Part shown: positions 25,231 to 33,660 of the stretch, one piece after another
Numbering within the stretch: the stretch's first letter is position 1
Layout of the letters: each line of letters opens with the position of its first letter
Source: Streptomyces sp. NBC_01260
GTDB lineage: Bacteria; Actinomycetota; Actinomycetes; Streptomycetales; Streptomycetaceae
DNA: 64,000 bases
NCBI RefSeq assembly: GCF_036226405.1
Contig: NZ_CP108464.1
Coordinates: 186,001-250,000, forward strand
Direction of reading: 5' to 3'
The notes under the pieces: model-generated
Database searches by the model: none
What the model was told of the DNA's origin: nothing
What the model saw: only the letters and a program-made list of their open reading frames with translations
Made by a program: the position numbers and the translations under genes

Positions 25231-27219
25231 TCAGCAGCGGCTGACGTCGATGCGGATCAGGTTGCGATTGCGGATGGCGTAGAACCTGCCGCGCTCGTCC
25301 ACGGCGGCTCGCGGGATGCCGTACCAGTCGGCGTCGAGCGCGACCAGGTCGGTACGCGCGAATGTCTTCCGGTCGTAGCGGACGAAGTCTGAGCTGGACG
25401 CCCCGTATACATACCCCCGGTCGGCGAGCAGCGTCCCGTAGTTCGGCACCACCGGGCCGTGGTTGGCGGAGTGGATCACCTTTCGGGTGTGCAGGTCGAT
25501 CACGAAGAAGTCACCCCTGAAGCACATGACGTACAGGTTCTGGCCGAGCACGGTGAGGCCAGTGATCCCGGTGGGCTTGGACTGCGGCGTCATCCGCCAC
25601 AGCTCTCGCTTCCGGATCGGGTCCCACGCGACCAGGGTGCCGGCGGTGGCGGCGACGTTCTGGCCGCCGAGATAGGCCACGCCGTCGTGCGCCACGACGG
25701 CACGGATCATCTGGTCGTCATCGATCGGGTTGACGGCGACCGTGGTGGCGCCGTTTTTCGGGTCGAACGTCATCAGCGATCCGCCCAACTCGTAGTCGGA
25801 CTGCAGCCCGATCATCATCAGTCGGTGACGATCGTCCCAGACGATCTGGTGCGGGCGGTTCTGCTCCGCCGGCAGATCGGCCAACTTGCGGGCCCATTCG
25901 TCGTCGATGTGCGGGTTGTACGCCAGGAGGCCGACCGCGTTGTACTGGGCGAGGTGGGCAGTGCCCCGGTGCAGCAGGATGTCCTTGGCTTCGCTCGTCG
26001 CCAGCACCCTGCTCTGTTTCCCGGTGCGCAGATCATGCCGTGCGACCGAGTTCGTCCCGCCGACGTACACGTTGTGCGTGTCGGCGGCTATCGACATCGC
26101 CAACTGGGGCCCGATCGGGGCGCCTGCCGCGATCAGGTCCCATGAGGTGTCCGAACCCGTGCTCGGATCGACCTCGAAGATCAGGCCGAAGGCCGAGACG
26201 ACGATTACCTTGTCGTCGCGGATCCACAGGCCCCAGATCTCGCCGAATTCCCCGTCCTTGGGCTTGATCTCGCGGAACGTACCGGTGCTCAACGTCAACT
26301 CGATCAGCGCGGCACCATTGAAGTACATCGTGTCGCCGAGCTTGCGCGGCAACCGAAGGAAGTGCTGCTCACTCTGCACGAGTGTGTACTGGGTTGGGTC
26401 GTCGGCGTCCATGATCGCGACCGCTGCGCCGTCGTCGGTGGTCGAGCACACGTACAGCGTGCCGTCGTAGAGACCGACGTCACGAACCTCTACTTGCCCC
26501 GTGAACTCCTTCGGCAGGATCGATGTGATCTTCTTCGTGGCGCGGTCCATGACAAAGAGTCCGGCCTTGGTGCTGGTCGGAGTGGCGCCGAGCGACGCGC
26601 CGGTGCCGATGTAGATCTTGTCCTGCGTGGCCAGCAGGCAGCGGATCATCGGTACGTTCGGATCGGGGATCGCGATCTCGGTGAGCTCACCGGTGGCCGG
26701 GTCGTACTGGCGCAGCTTGGGCTGGGGCTCTCGGCCGCCGAAGAAGATCTTGTTGTCCGGCGACGCACTGATCGCGTACGGATCGAGGCCGGGGATCGAG
26801 TGGAGATCCTCCTTGGGTGCGCCGGCCGCGGAGAGATCGAGCCGGATGAAGCCCGGGCCCGGGGCGGAGTCGTACTCCCGGATCGCTGAGTACAGATACC
26901 GCCCGTCCGGGTCGACGGCGAGCAACTGCGTGCTGATCCCGGGCCCCTCGGTGACACTGGTGACCTTCTCGGTGTCGAAGTCGAAGCCGATGATCCGCAT
27001 CGGATCGATGTTGCGCGAGGCGATGTACGCCTTGTTTCCCACCGGAATGGCAGCCGCGAGAGAGAAGTTGTTCACCCCCGGACCGAGGTCCGTGACCCGC
27101 ACCCCTGACCTCGGCGTCGCCCTGGCGTCGGTCGCGGGGAGGCCGGCGACGGCCAGTGCACCCGCACCGACGGCCCCCCACTGCATCATCTGACGTCGTG
27201 TGATCGGTACGTCCTGCAT
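25231..27219 (-). CDS. Tat-exported beta-propeller protein (PQQ-like), copy 1
   Basis: 662 residues. The twin-arginine signal (ITRRQMMQWG followed by a hydrophobic stretch) is near residues 6-32. The rest is a run of PQQ/WD-like blades: repeated VTDLGPG, GRYLYSA, GEIWGLW, VYVGGTN, VAYLGGQN and VAWDP. It has about 40% apparent similarity along its length to the second copy at 33661-35682, so the two are paralogues. No catalytic motif is visible; a surface or periplasmic sugar-binding or lyase role is possible. It ends the leftward transporter operon. The ATG at 27219 has AAGGAG ten bases upstream. Confidence 0.83.
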   Translation of the reverse strand: MQDVPITRRQMMQWGAVGAGALAVAGLPATDARATPRSGVRVTDLGPGVNNFSLAAAIPVGNKAYIASRNIDPMRIIGFDFDTEKVTSVTEGPGISTQLLAVDPDGRYLYSAIREYDSAPGPGFIRLDLSAAGAPKEDLHSIPGLDPYAISASPDNKIFFGGREPQPKLRQYDPATGELTEIAIPDPNVPMIRCLLATQDKIYIGTGASLGATPTSTKAGLFVMDRATKKITSILPKEFTGQVEVRDVGLYDGTLYVCSTTDDGAAVAIMDADDPTQYTLVQSEQHFLRLPRKLGDTMYFNGAALIELTLSTGTFREIKPKDGEFGEIWGLWIRDDKVIVVSAFGLIFEVDPSTGSDTSWDLIAAGAPIGPQLAMSIAADTHNVYVGGTNSVARHDLRTGKQSRVLATSEAKDILLHRGTAHLAQYNAVGLLAYNPHIDDEWARKLADLPAEQNRPHQIVWDDRHRLMMIGLQSDYELGGSLMTFDPKNGATTVAVNPIDDDQMIRAVVAHDGVAYLGGQNVAATAGTLVAWDPIRKRELWRMTPQSKPTGITGLTVLGQNLYVMCFRGDFFVIDLHTRKVIHSANHGPVVPNYGTLLADRGYVYGASSSDFVRYDRKTFARTDLVALDADWYGIPRAAVDERGRFYAIRNRNLIRIDVSRC

Positions 27220-27291
27220 GGTTGTGTGCTCCTTCGTCGGGTTCTGAGGATGCGCACGGGGAATTCATGGCCTTCCCCGTGGCCGGAGGGA

Positions 27292-27963
27292 TCAGCCCGC
27301 AGTCCAGCGCAGGCCGCCCAGAAGGTGGCCGCGGAAGGCCGGGTCGGTGTAGGCGTCAACCGCGTGGCCCAGCGATGTGTAGAACGAGCGGCCGGCGCCT
27401 GACTCCTTGCACCACACCAGGGGGTGATCGGCGCCCATGCCGCCTCCCTCGTAGCCGGCTTCGTCGATGGTGGCGAGGACCTGCACGCCGGGGCGCCGCG
27501 GATTGCTCCGGAAGTCGTACCACTCGTCGTTCCAGTCCCACCGCGGCGGAAGATGGCGCATCGATGGATGGCTCCGGTCCTCGACCAGCACGGTGCCGGA
27601 CTGGAAGTCCGGGTGGCCGGCGAAACGCGCGCCGAGCAACTCCCCGTAGTACGGCCAGTCGTACTCGGTGCACGCAGCGGAATGGATGCCCATGAAACCG
27701 CCACCGTCCGCGGTCCAGCGCCGCAGCGCCAGCTGCCCGTCCGGGGTGAGCACCTCGCCGCTGGTGGACAGGAATACCACCGCACTGCGCCCCGCCAGGG
27801 AAGCGTCGGTGAAGACCGAGGGGTCCTCGGAGGTCTCCACGGTGAAGCCGTGCTCCTCGCCCAGCTCACGCAGAGCCGCCTGCCCGGCGGGGATCGAGTC
27901 GTGCCGGTAGGCCGTGGTGCGGGTGAAGACGAGAACGTCCGACAGGCGGTCGGTCTGGGACAT
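27292..27963 (-). CDS. ThuA-like domain protein
   Basis: 223 residues of the ThuA/class I glutamine-amidotransferase-like fold: VLVFTRTTAYRHDSI at the start, AVVFLSTSGEVLT, GGGFMGIHSAAC near residue 90 and VWCKESGAGRSFYTSLGH near the end. ThuA proteins occur in sugar-oxidation loci, possibly in 3-keto-sugar metabolism; the catalytic role is unsettled. I chose the ATG at 27963 with GGAG seven bases upstream rather than the earlier frame start at 28017. It lies between a hydroxyacid dehydrogenase and a propeller protein gene, fitting sugar catabolism. Confidence 0.86.
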   Translation of the reverse strand: MSQTDRLSDVLVFTRTTAYRHDSIPAGQAALRELGEEHGFTVETSEDPSVFTDASLAGRSAVVFLSTSGEVLTPDGQLALRRWTADGGGFMGIHSAACTEYDWPYYGELLGARFAGHPDFQSGTVLVEDRSHPSMRHLPPRWDWNDEWYDFRSNPRRPGVQVLATIDEAGYEGGGMGADHPLVWCKESGAGRSFYTSLGHAVDAYTDPAFRGHLLGGLRWTAG

Positions 27964-28062
27964 GCTGGCACTCCGGGTTCTGACGCGCAGGGTGGTCGCG
28001 GTGATTGGCACGCTCATGGGGCGGGGCGGTGCGGCGGTCGCCCGGTACTCAGGCCGAGGCGG

Positions 28063-29073
28063 TCAGGCCGAGGTGGAAAGGGCCGCTCGGGTCACGGGAT
28101 ACGCGAACTCTCGCCCGGCGCAGTAGCGTTCGACCTCATCCAGCGCACTGCGGGTGATGCGCAGGAGCTCACCGCCGAGTGAGCCGGCGATGTGCGGGGT
28201 CAGCAGCACATTCGGCAGTGAGTACAGCGGTGAGGACACCGGCAGCACCTCGGGCTCGGTGACGTCGAGGACGGCGTGGATGCGTCCCGACAACGCCTCG
28301 GCGGTGAGGGCCTCGGTGTCGATGAGGGAGCCGCGCCCCGTGTTGACGAGGGTGGCGCCGTCCCGCAGGAGCGACAGTCTGCGGGCATCCAGCAGGTGGT
28401 ACGTCTCGGGCAGCGCGGGGGCGTGCAGCGAGACGATGTCGGAGACGGCCAGCAGCTCGTCGAGCTCGACGAGCCGGGCGCCCGTCGACCGGGCCGCCTC
28501 GGGATCGAGGTGCGGATCGGCCAGCAGGATGTCGAAGTCGTGGGGCCGGAGCAGCTCCAGCACCCTGCGTCCCACGAGGGACGCGCCCACCAGGCCGATC
28601 GTCCTGCGGTAGTTGCCGAAGCCGGGGAAGTGAGCCGCCCAGTCCAGGGTGTTTCGGTGCTCGCGGTAGAGCCCGCCGATCTCCAGGACGCGCTTGTTGG
28701 CGAAGAGGATGGCGGCGAGCGTGTATTCGGCGACGGGTACGGCGTTGGCGGCGGCCGCAGTGGAGACGAGGAGCCCGCGGTCCCAGCAGGCTTCCGTCAC
28801 ATGGTGTTTGACGCTTCCCGCTGCGTGCACGACTGCCTTCAGCGCAGGCATGCGGGCCAGCACGGCGTCGTCGAGCGGGTGGCATCCCCAGGATGTGATC
28901 AGGATTTCGACAGCTGCCAGGCGGGGCACGCGGTCGAAGTCCTCGGCGACGAAATGCGGTTCGATATCGACGAGACGGGTCAGGCGGTCGATCGCGGCAC
29001 GAGGGAAGAGGGCATCTCGGTGCGGGCGGCCCATCGCGAAAAGCGCACGAGGGCGGGGCGGAGTGGATGACAT
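28063..29073 (-). CDS. D-isomer-specific 2-hydroxyacid dehydrogenase
   Basis: 336 residues of the NAD-dependent 2-hydroxyacid dehydrogenase family. The nucleotide-binding loop reads GLVGASLVG near residues 160-168, and the catalytic Arg, Glu and His are near 247 (NTGRGSLID), 273 (DVTEPEVLP) and 294 (TPHIAGS). The family reduces 2-keto acids or oxidises sugar acids. It follows a sugar ABC permease by 21 bases and precedes the ThuA-like gene, so it probably acts on the imported sugar or its acid. The ATG at 29073 has GAGG six bases upstream. Confidence 0.88.
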   Translation of the reverse strand: MSSTPPRPRALFAMGRPHRDALFPRAAIDRLTRLVDIEPHFVAEDFDRVPRLAAVEILITSWGCHPLDDAVLARMPALKAVVHAAGSVKHHVTEACWDRGLLVSTAAAANAVPVAEYTLAAILFANKRVLEIGGLYREHRNTLDWAAHFPGFGNYRRTIGLVGASLVGRRVLELLRPHDFDILLADPHLDPEAARSTGARLVELDELLAVSDIVSLHAPALPETYHLLDARRLSLLRDGATLVNTGRGSLIDTEALTAEALSGRIHAVLDVTEPEVLPVSSPLYSLPNVLLTPHIAGSLGGELLRITRSALDEVERYCAGREFAYPVTRAALSTSA

Positions 29074-29094
29074 GGGGATCCTCAGGACGATGGC

Positions 29095-30054
29095 CTACTT
29101 GACGGCGCCGGCTGTCATGCCGGACTTCCAGAACCGCTGGAGCATCAGGAAGAGGACGACCAGCGGGACCACGGACACCAGCGATCCGACGATGGCCAGG
29201 AGGTAGTCCTGCGGGTGCCCCTGGGAGAGTGCGGAGGAGTACCAGACGTACAACCCGAGGTTGACCGGGAAGAGGTCCTTGTCGGACAGCATCACCAAAG
29301 GAAGGAAGAAGCTGTTCCAGATCTGGGTGAACTGGAAGAGGAAGATGGTCACGAAGCCCGGCGCGATCATGGGCAGGGCGATCCTGCAGAAGGTCCTGAG
29401 CTCGCCTGCCCCGTCCACACGGGCGGCTTCGAGGACCTCGTCGGGGATGTACGAGGCGCTGAAGACGCGGGCCAGGTAGACCCCGAACGGGAACACGAGG
29501 CCGGGGATGAACACGCCCCAGAAGGTGTTCACCAGACCGGCTTTGGCAGCGATCAGGTACAGCGGGATCGCCATCGCCGTTCCGGGCACCATCACGCCCA
29601 GCAGGACGAAGGAGAAGAGCTTCTCCTTGCCGGGGAAGTTCAGCTTGTCGAACGTGTACCCGGCGGCCACGCTGAACACGGTCGCCAGCAGCGAGCCGAC
29701 ACCGGCGTACAGGACCGTGTTGAGCAGCCAACGCAGGAAGATCCCGTTGTCGACCTCGAACAGGTACGTGAGGTTGTCGACGAGCGCAAAGTCCTTGCCC
29801 GGGGCGAAGCCGTTGGTGGCGAACAGGTCCTGGCGGCTCTTGGTGGACGAGAGGACCAGCCACAGCATCGGAAGAAGTGTGTAGAGGGCGGCGAGGCCCA
29901 GCATCGCGGTCACACCGGCTTTGGACAGCAGGACCGATGGACGGTTCCCGGGGCCGCGCCGGCCCGGCCGGGGCTTGTCCGTTCGGCTTCTGTCCGTCCG
30001 CTCCGGTGCCGGACGGGAGCCGGCGGGGGCAACGCGCGTCATGGTCTTGGTCAC
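29095..30054 (-). CDS. Carbohydrate ABC transporter permease (CUT1, MalG-like)
   Basis: 319 residues with six membrane segments and the EAA loop EAARVDGAGELRTFCRIALP near residues 215-234, which docks the ATPase. I took the GTG at 30054, overlapping the upstream permease stop as GTGA with GGAG six bases before; the open frame extends to 30432 but would lie over that gene. It forms the channel with the partner permease. No ATPase gene is present here, so a shared MsiK-type ATPase is likely, as usual in Streptomyces. Confidence 0.9.
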   Translation of the reverse strand: MTKTMTRVAPAGSRPAPERTDRSRTDKPRPGRRGPGNRPSVLLSKAGVTAMLGLAALYTLLPMLWLVLSSTKSRQDLFATNGFAPGKDFALVDNLTYLFEVDNGIFLRWLLNTVLYAGVGSLLATVFSVAAGYTFDKLNFPGKEKLFSFVLLGVMVPGTAMAIPLYLIAAKAGLVNTFWGVFIPGLVFPFGVYLARVFSASYIPDEVLEAARVDGAGELRTFCRIALPMIAPGFVTIFLFQFTQIWNSFFLPLVMLSDKDLFPVNLGLYVWYSSALSQGHPQDYLLAIVGSLVSVVPLVVLFLMLQRFWKSGMTAGAVK

Positions 30055-30947
30055 GGCTTGCTCCTGCTGCGCGAAAAGCGGGTGACGAGGAACGACAGCA
30101 GCGCGGCGAACAGCGCGATGAGCAGCGAGGCCGCTGCTGCCAGTCCGAAGTCGTTGTGGGTGAAGGCGGCGGTCTGGACGAACATGTTGGGCGTCCAGCT
30201 GCTGCCGATCGAGCTGGAGGCGCTGTAGATGACCTTCGGTTCGGTGAAGAGTTGAACCGATCCGATCACGGTGAACAGCACGGCCAGGGCGATGGCCGGG
30301 CGGATCATCGGCACCTTGATCGACAGGGCGGTACGGATCTGGCCGGCACCGTCGATCTTCGCCGCGTCCAGGGCCTCGGTCGGCACCGCCTTGAGGGCGG
30401 CGTAGAAGATGACCATGTTGTACCCGATCCACTCCCAGACGGCGATGTTCGCCGCGGAGAAGACCGCGTTGTCCGCCGACAGGAAGTCGATGTCGAGGCC
30501 GCCGGCGCCGAGGAAGTCGATCACCGGGCTCAGTCCGGGCGTGTACAGGTAGACCCAGATGAGTGCCGCGATCAGACCGGGCACCGCGTGCGGGAGGAAC
30601 AGCGCCAGCTGGAAGAAAGTACGAGCCCTGGTCAGTGCCGAGTCCAGCAGCAGGGCGAGGACGAGGGCGCCGCCGATCATCACCGGAATGTAGATCGCGA
30701 CGTACGCGGCGATGGTGAGGAATCCGCCGCGGAAGGCGGGGTCCGCCAACGCGCGTACGTAGTTGTCCAGTCCTGCGAAGACCTCTTCCGTCCCGCCGAA
30801 GCCGAGGCCGGAGGTGTGGGTGGTGAACAGGCTCATCCAGCCGGCGTAGACCAGCGGGGCAAGGGTGACGGCGGCGAACAGGATGAAGAAGGGTGCCAGG
30901 AGCAGCGTGGCGGTGCGGCGCTGGGCGCGGGCTGACGGAGTTGTCAT
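30051..30947 (-). CDS. Carbohydrate ABC transporter permease (CUT1, MalF-like)
   Basis: 298 residues with six membrane segments; the EAA-type loop is LDAAKIDGAGQIRTALSIKVP near residues 188-208. The ATG at 30947 follows GAAAGG by six bases; the frame reaches back to 31022 without a better site. It is encoded directly after the solute-binding lipoprotein and overlaps its partner permease by four bases. Confidence 0.9.
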   Translation of the reverse strand: MTTPSARAQRRTATLLLAPFFILFAAVTLAPLVYAGWMSLFTTHTSGLGFGGTEEVFAGLDNYVRALADPAFRGGFLTIAAYVAIYIPVMIGGALVLALLLDSALTRARTFFQLALFLPHAVPGLIAALIWVYLYTPGLSPVIDFLGAGGLDIDFLSADNAVFSAANIAVWEWIGYNMVIFYAALKAVPTEALDAAKIDGAGQIRTALSIKVPMIRPAIALAVLFTVIGSVQLFTEPKVIYSASSSIGSSWTPNMFVQTAAFTHNDFGLAAAASLLIALFAALLSFLVTRFSRSRSKP

Positions 30948-31043
30948 ACCGGGCCTTTCTCGAGGGGAGCGGAAAGCGTCGGGGCGGGAGCCGATGCGGG
31001 CCTCGACCTGCGGTGCGGGCATCGGCTCACTGGGGTTCGCGTA

Positions 31044-32348
31044 CTACGGGGCGACCTTCATCCCGCGCCGCTCCATGTCCTTCACGGTCGCCTGCTGGGC
31101 CCCGGTGAGGACGTCGAAGAGCTTCACCTTGCCCTGGGCGACCTTCGGAAGCTGATCGACGATGGCCGTATTCGTGGTCCCCATGACGGGTCCCCACGTC
31201 CAACCGGGCCGGACCGCTGCGTAGGACTTGCTGCCCACGGCGTACACGTCCTGGCCGCCGAAGTAGTCGGTGGGGAAGGCGGCCTTGGTGACCGGCACGA
31301 GCTTGGGGTCGGCGGGGAACATGCTGCTGGTCCCGGAGGAGACCCACGCCTTCATGCCCGCGGGGTCGGTGGTGATCCACTTGATGAACTCCTCGGCGGC
31401 ACCGCTGTTCTTGGCGCCCTTCGGTATGACGAACGAGGAGCCGCCGTACATGGCCGAGGCCGGCTTGCCGTCCCAGGTAGGCACCGGGGCCACCGACCAC
31501 TTGCCCTTCTGGTCGGCGACGGTCGCCTGCTGGGCCCCCGCGCACCAGCTCGCGCAGACGTAGGCGACGGTCCGGTTCTGCTGGACGCTTGTCCAGAACG
31601 GGTCGAGCGAGCTCACCGAGGTGACGAGGTCCTCCCGGGCGAGGTCACCCCAGTAGTCGGCGACCTTCCGGGAAGGAGCGTCGTCCAGCGATACCTTCCA
31701 GGAATCCTTCTCCGTGCCGAACCACTGCGAACCGGCCTGCCAGGCGAGGGCGGTCAGCAGTCCCGGGTTGTCGGTGTAGAGAACCCCGCCGCGGGCCTTC
31801 GGGTCCGCCTTCTTCACCTGAGCGGTCATGTTCCGATACGCGTCCCACGTCTTGGGGACACTGATCTTGTGGCTCTTGAAGAAGTCGTTGCGGTAGTACA
31901 GCATCAGCGGAGCCGCGTCGCGGGGAACACCCCACGTCTGGCCCCCCAGCTCGACCAACTGCCTTACGGACTGCGGGAAATGTTCCTTGACCAGGGGCGC
32001 GAGCGAATCGCTCAGCGTCTCCAGCTTGCCCTGAGTGGCGAACTCCGGCAGCTGCGGGTACTCGACGACCGCGGCATCCGGGGCGGTGCCGGCCTTCACG
32101 GCGTTCGTGAGTTTGGAGTAGTACTCCTGGCCCGAGGGCACCGCCTCGAAGGTCACATTGATGTCCGGGTGGGTCCGGTTGAAGGCCTTCGCCACTTCGT
32201 CGGAGCCCTTGACGAAGGACCAGAAGGTGACCTTTCTGGTGCCCTTCTCCGCCGTGGGAGTCCCGCTGTCCGAGTCTCCACATCCCGCGGTGAGAAGGCC
32301 GATTGCTGCGACGGAGCAGACCAGCGCTGCCAGTCGTCTACGAAACAT
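31044..32348 (-). CDS. Carbohydrate ABC transporter solute-binding lipoprotein
   Basis: 434 residues. A lipoprotein signal with lipobox LLTAGC (Cys near 23) is followed by an extracellular solute-binding protein of family 1: KVTFWSFVKGSDEVAK, PDINVTFEAVPSG and IPKGAKNSGAAEEFIKWIT. It is the first gene of the leftward operon (binding protein, permease, permease, dehydrogenase, ThuA, propeller). The ATG at 32348 has GGTGG seven bases upstream. The ligand is unknown; the nearby polysaccharide lyase suggests an oligosaccharide or uronate. Confidence 0.9.
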   Translation of the reverse strand: MFRRRLAALVCSVAAIGLLTAGCGDSDSGTPTAEKGTRKVTFWSFVKGSDEVAKAFNRTHPDINVTFEAVPSGQEYYSKLTNAVKAGTAPDAAVVEYPQLPEFATQGKLETLSDSLAPLVKEHFPQSVRQLVELGGQTWGVPRDAAPLMLYYRNDFFKSHKISVPKTWDAYRNMTAQVKKADPKARGGVLYTDNPGLLTALAWQAGSQWFGTEKDSWKVSLDDAPSRKVADYWGDLAREDLVTSVSSLDPFWTSVQQNRTVAYVCASWCAGAQQATVADQKGKWSVAPVPTWDGKPASAMYGGSSFVIPKGAKNSGAAEEFIKWITTDPAGMKAWVSSGTSSMFPADPKLVPVTKAAFPTDYFGGQDVYAVGSKSYAAVRPGWTWGPVMGTTNTAIVDQLPKVAQGKVKLFDVLTGAQQATVKDMERRGMKVAP

Positions 32349-32422
32349 GATGTGCCACCGATCGTTTGCTTGGGTGTCACCGCAATCATTCGTTACGTAC
32401 GACAGCACGTCAATGCATCTGA

Positions 32423-32444
32423 TTTCGTTTTTTTGATAACGAAA
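32423..32444. promoter_or_regulatory. Operator-like dyad before the sugar transporter operon
   Basis: TTTCGTT (32423-32429) and AACGAAA (32438-32444) form a perfect 7-bp dyad with an 8-base spacer. The surrounding AT-rich patch lies about 75 bases before the solute-binding gene and just after the regulator's stop, so it is a good candidate site for the DeoR/LacI-type regulator. Confidence 0.65.
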
Positions 32445-32462
32445 CCACATGGCTTCACATGG

Positions 32463-33551
32463 TTACGCGTCGGTCCGGTGGCTGGCGCCACAGGATGCGC
32501 GGACTCGCAGTTCCGGGCGGAGCAGGATCTCGGCCAGCGGGGTGGCCGGGTCGGACAGTCGGCGTACCGCCAGGTCGAGCGCCCATGACCCCACCGCCTG
32601 TTTGGGGGGTGCGACGGCGGTGAGGGGGACGTCGCTCAGCTCGGCGACCTCGTCGTCGTAGGTGACCAGTGCCAGATCTTCCGGCACGCGCATACCGCGT
32701 GTGCGCAGGATGCCGACGAGGGCGATGGCGTCGATGTCGTTGTGCACCAGTGCGGCCCGGACCTCGCCGGATTCCACGGCCCGGACCACTTCTTCGAAGC
32801 GCGCGTCGGCCGGAGCCGCATCACCGGTGGTGCTGATGCGGAACTCCGGCCCCGGCGTCAGCCCCATGGCCTTCACGGCGTCGGCATGACCGGCGCTGAG
32901 AAGAGCCGTGTTGGGGCTCTCGATCCTGGCGACGAGGGCCACCTTGTCGTGTCCGAGCCCGGCGAGATGGCGCACCGCGAGGGCCGCGCCGTAGGCGTGG
33001 TCGGAGGCTACCTGCTCCAGTCGGCCGGCCTGTATCCCGGCCCGGCGCTCCACCAGTACGGCCGGCACATCGAGGGTGCTCAGCCACTGTTCGGCCTTGT
33101 CCAGAGGGTGCAGGCCCGGGTGCAGCATCAGCAGCAGGCTGTTGATCCCGCCGGCCACGAGTTGGCGGACCTGCTCCTGGTTCTCCGACAGCGACTCCCC
33201 GGAGACGGTCAGTACGACGCGGACGCCACGCGCGCGGGCCGCGTTCTGGACGCCCCGGATCACCTCCGCGTAGTAGTAGCCGCCCGGCGGCACCACCAGC
33301 CCGACGGCGTACTTCTCCCCGGTGGGGGCCGGGGCGGCGGCCGGGGACTCGACGGGAGCGGGGGCGTCCGAGGCCAGGGCCCTGGCGCCGCCGTGCACGC
33401 GGTTCAGCAGTCCCTGGCCGGCCAGCTCCCGTACGTCCTGGCGCAGGGTCACGGCGGAGACTCCCATCTCCTCCGCCAGCGCCTTCACGGTGATCGACCC
33501 CTGGCGCTCCACCGCGCGCAGGATCGCTTCCCGCCGCTCGTTAGCCAACAC
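32463..33551 (-). CDS. DeoR-type HTH / LacI-type sensor transcriptional regulator
   Basis: 362 residues combining a DeoR-like winged helix (ERREAILRAVERQG, then VTLRQDVRELAGQGLLNRVHGGA, residues about 4-55) with a LacI/periplasmic-binding-protein-like sensor (residues about 80-355; KYAVGLVVPPGGYY, then DLALVTYDDEVAEL). Such chimeras control sugar operons in actinomycetes. I chose the GTG at 33551, which follows AGAGGGGA by six bases; the longer frame from 33593 has no ribosome site. It sits just upstream of the transporter operon and probably represses it until the sugar binds. Confidence 0.87.
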   Translation of the reverse strand: MLANERREAILRAVERQGSITVKALAEEMGVSAVTLRQDVRELAGQGLLNRVHGGARALASDAPAPVESPAAAPAPTGEKYAVGLVVPPGGYYYAEVIRGVQNAARARGVRVVLTVSGESLSENQEQVRQLVAGGINSLLLMLHPGLHPLDKAEQWLSTLDVPAVLVERRAGIQAGRLEQVASDHAYGAALAVRHLAGLGHDKVALVARIESPNTALLSAGHADAVKAMGLTPGPEFRISTTGDAAPADARFEEVVRAVESGEVRAALVHNDIDAIALVGILRTRGMRVPEDLALVTYDDEVAELSDVPLTAVAPPKQAVGSWALDLAVRRLSDPATPLAEILLRPELRVRASCGASHRTDA

Positions 33552-33660
33552 CTTCAGTCCCCTCTCGGTAGCGAGTGAGTCATCGTTCTTCACTCGACAA
33601 TCGAAAAGATATCAATCAAAGGTCAACGATGGCCTGGAGCAGCGAATCTCCGCGGCGGGG

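Noticed and set aside
30055..30432. Extended N-terminus of the MalG-like permease
   Set aside because: It overlaps the coding sequence of the partner permease in another frame and lacks a ribosome site.
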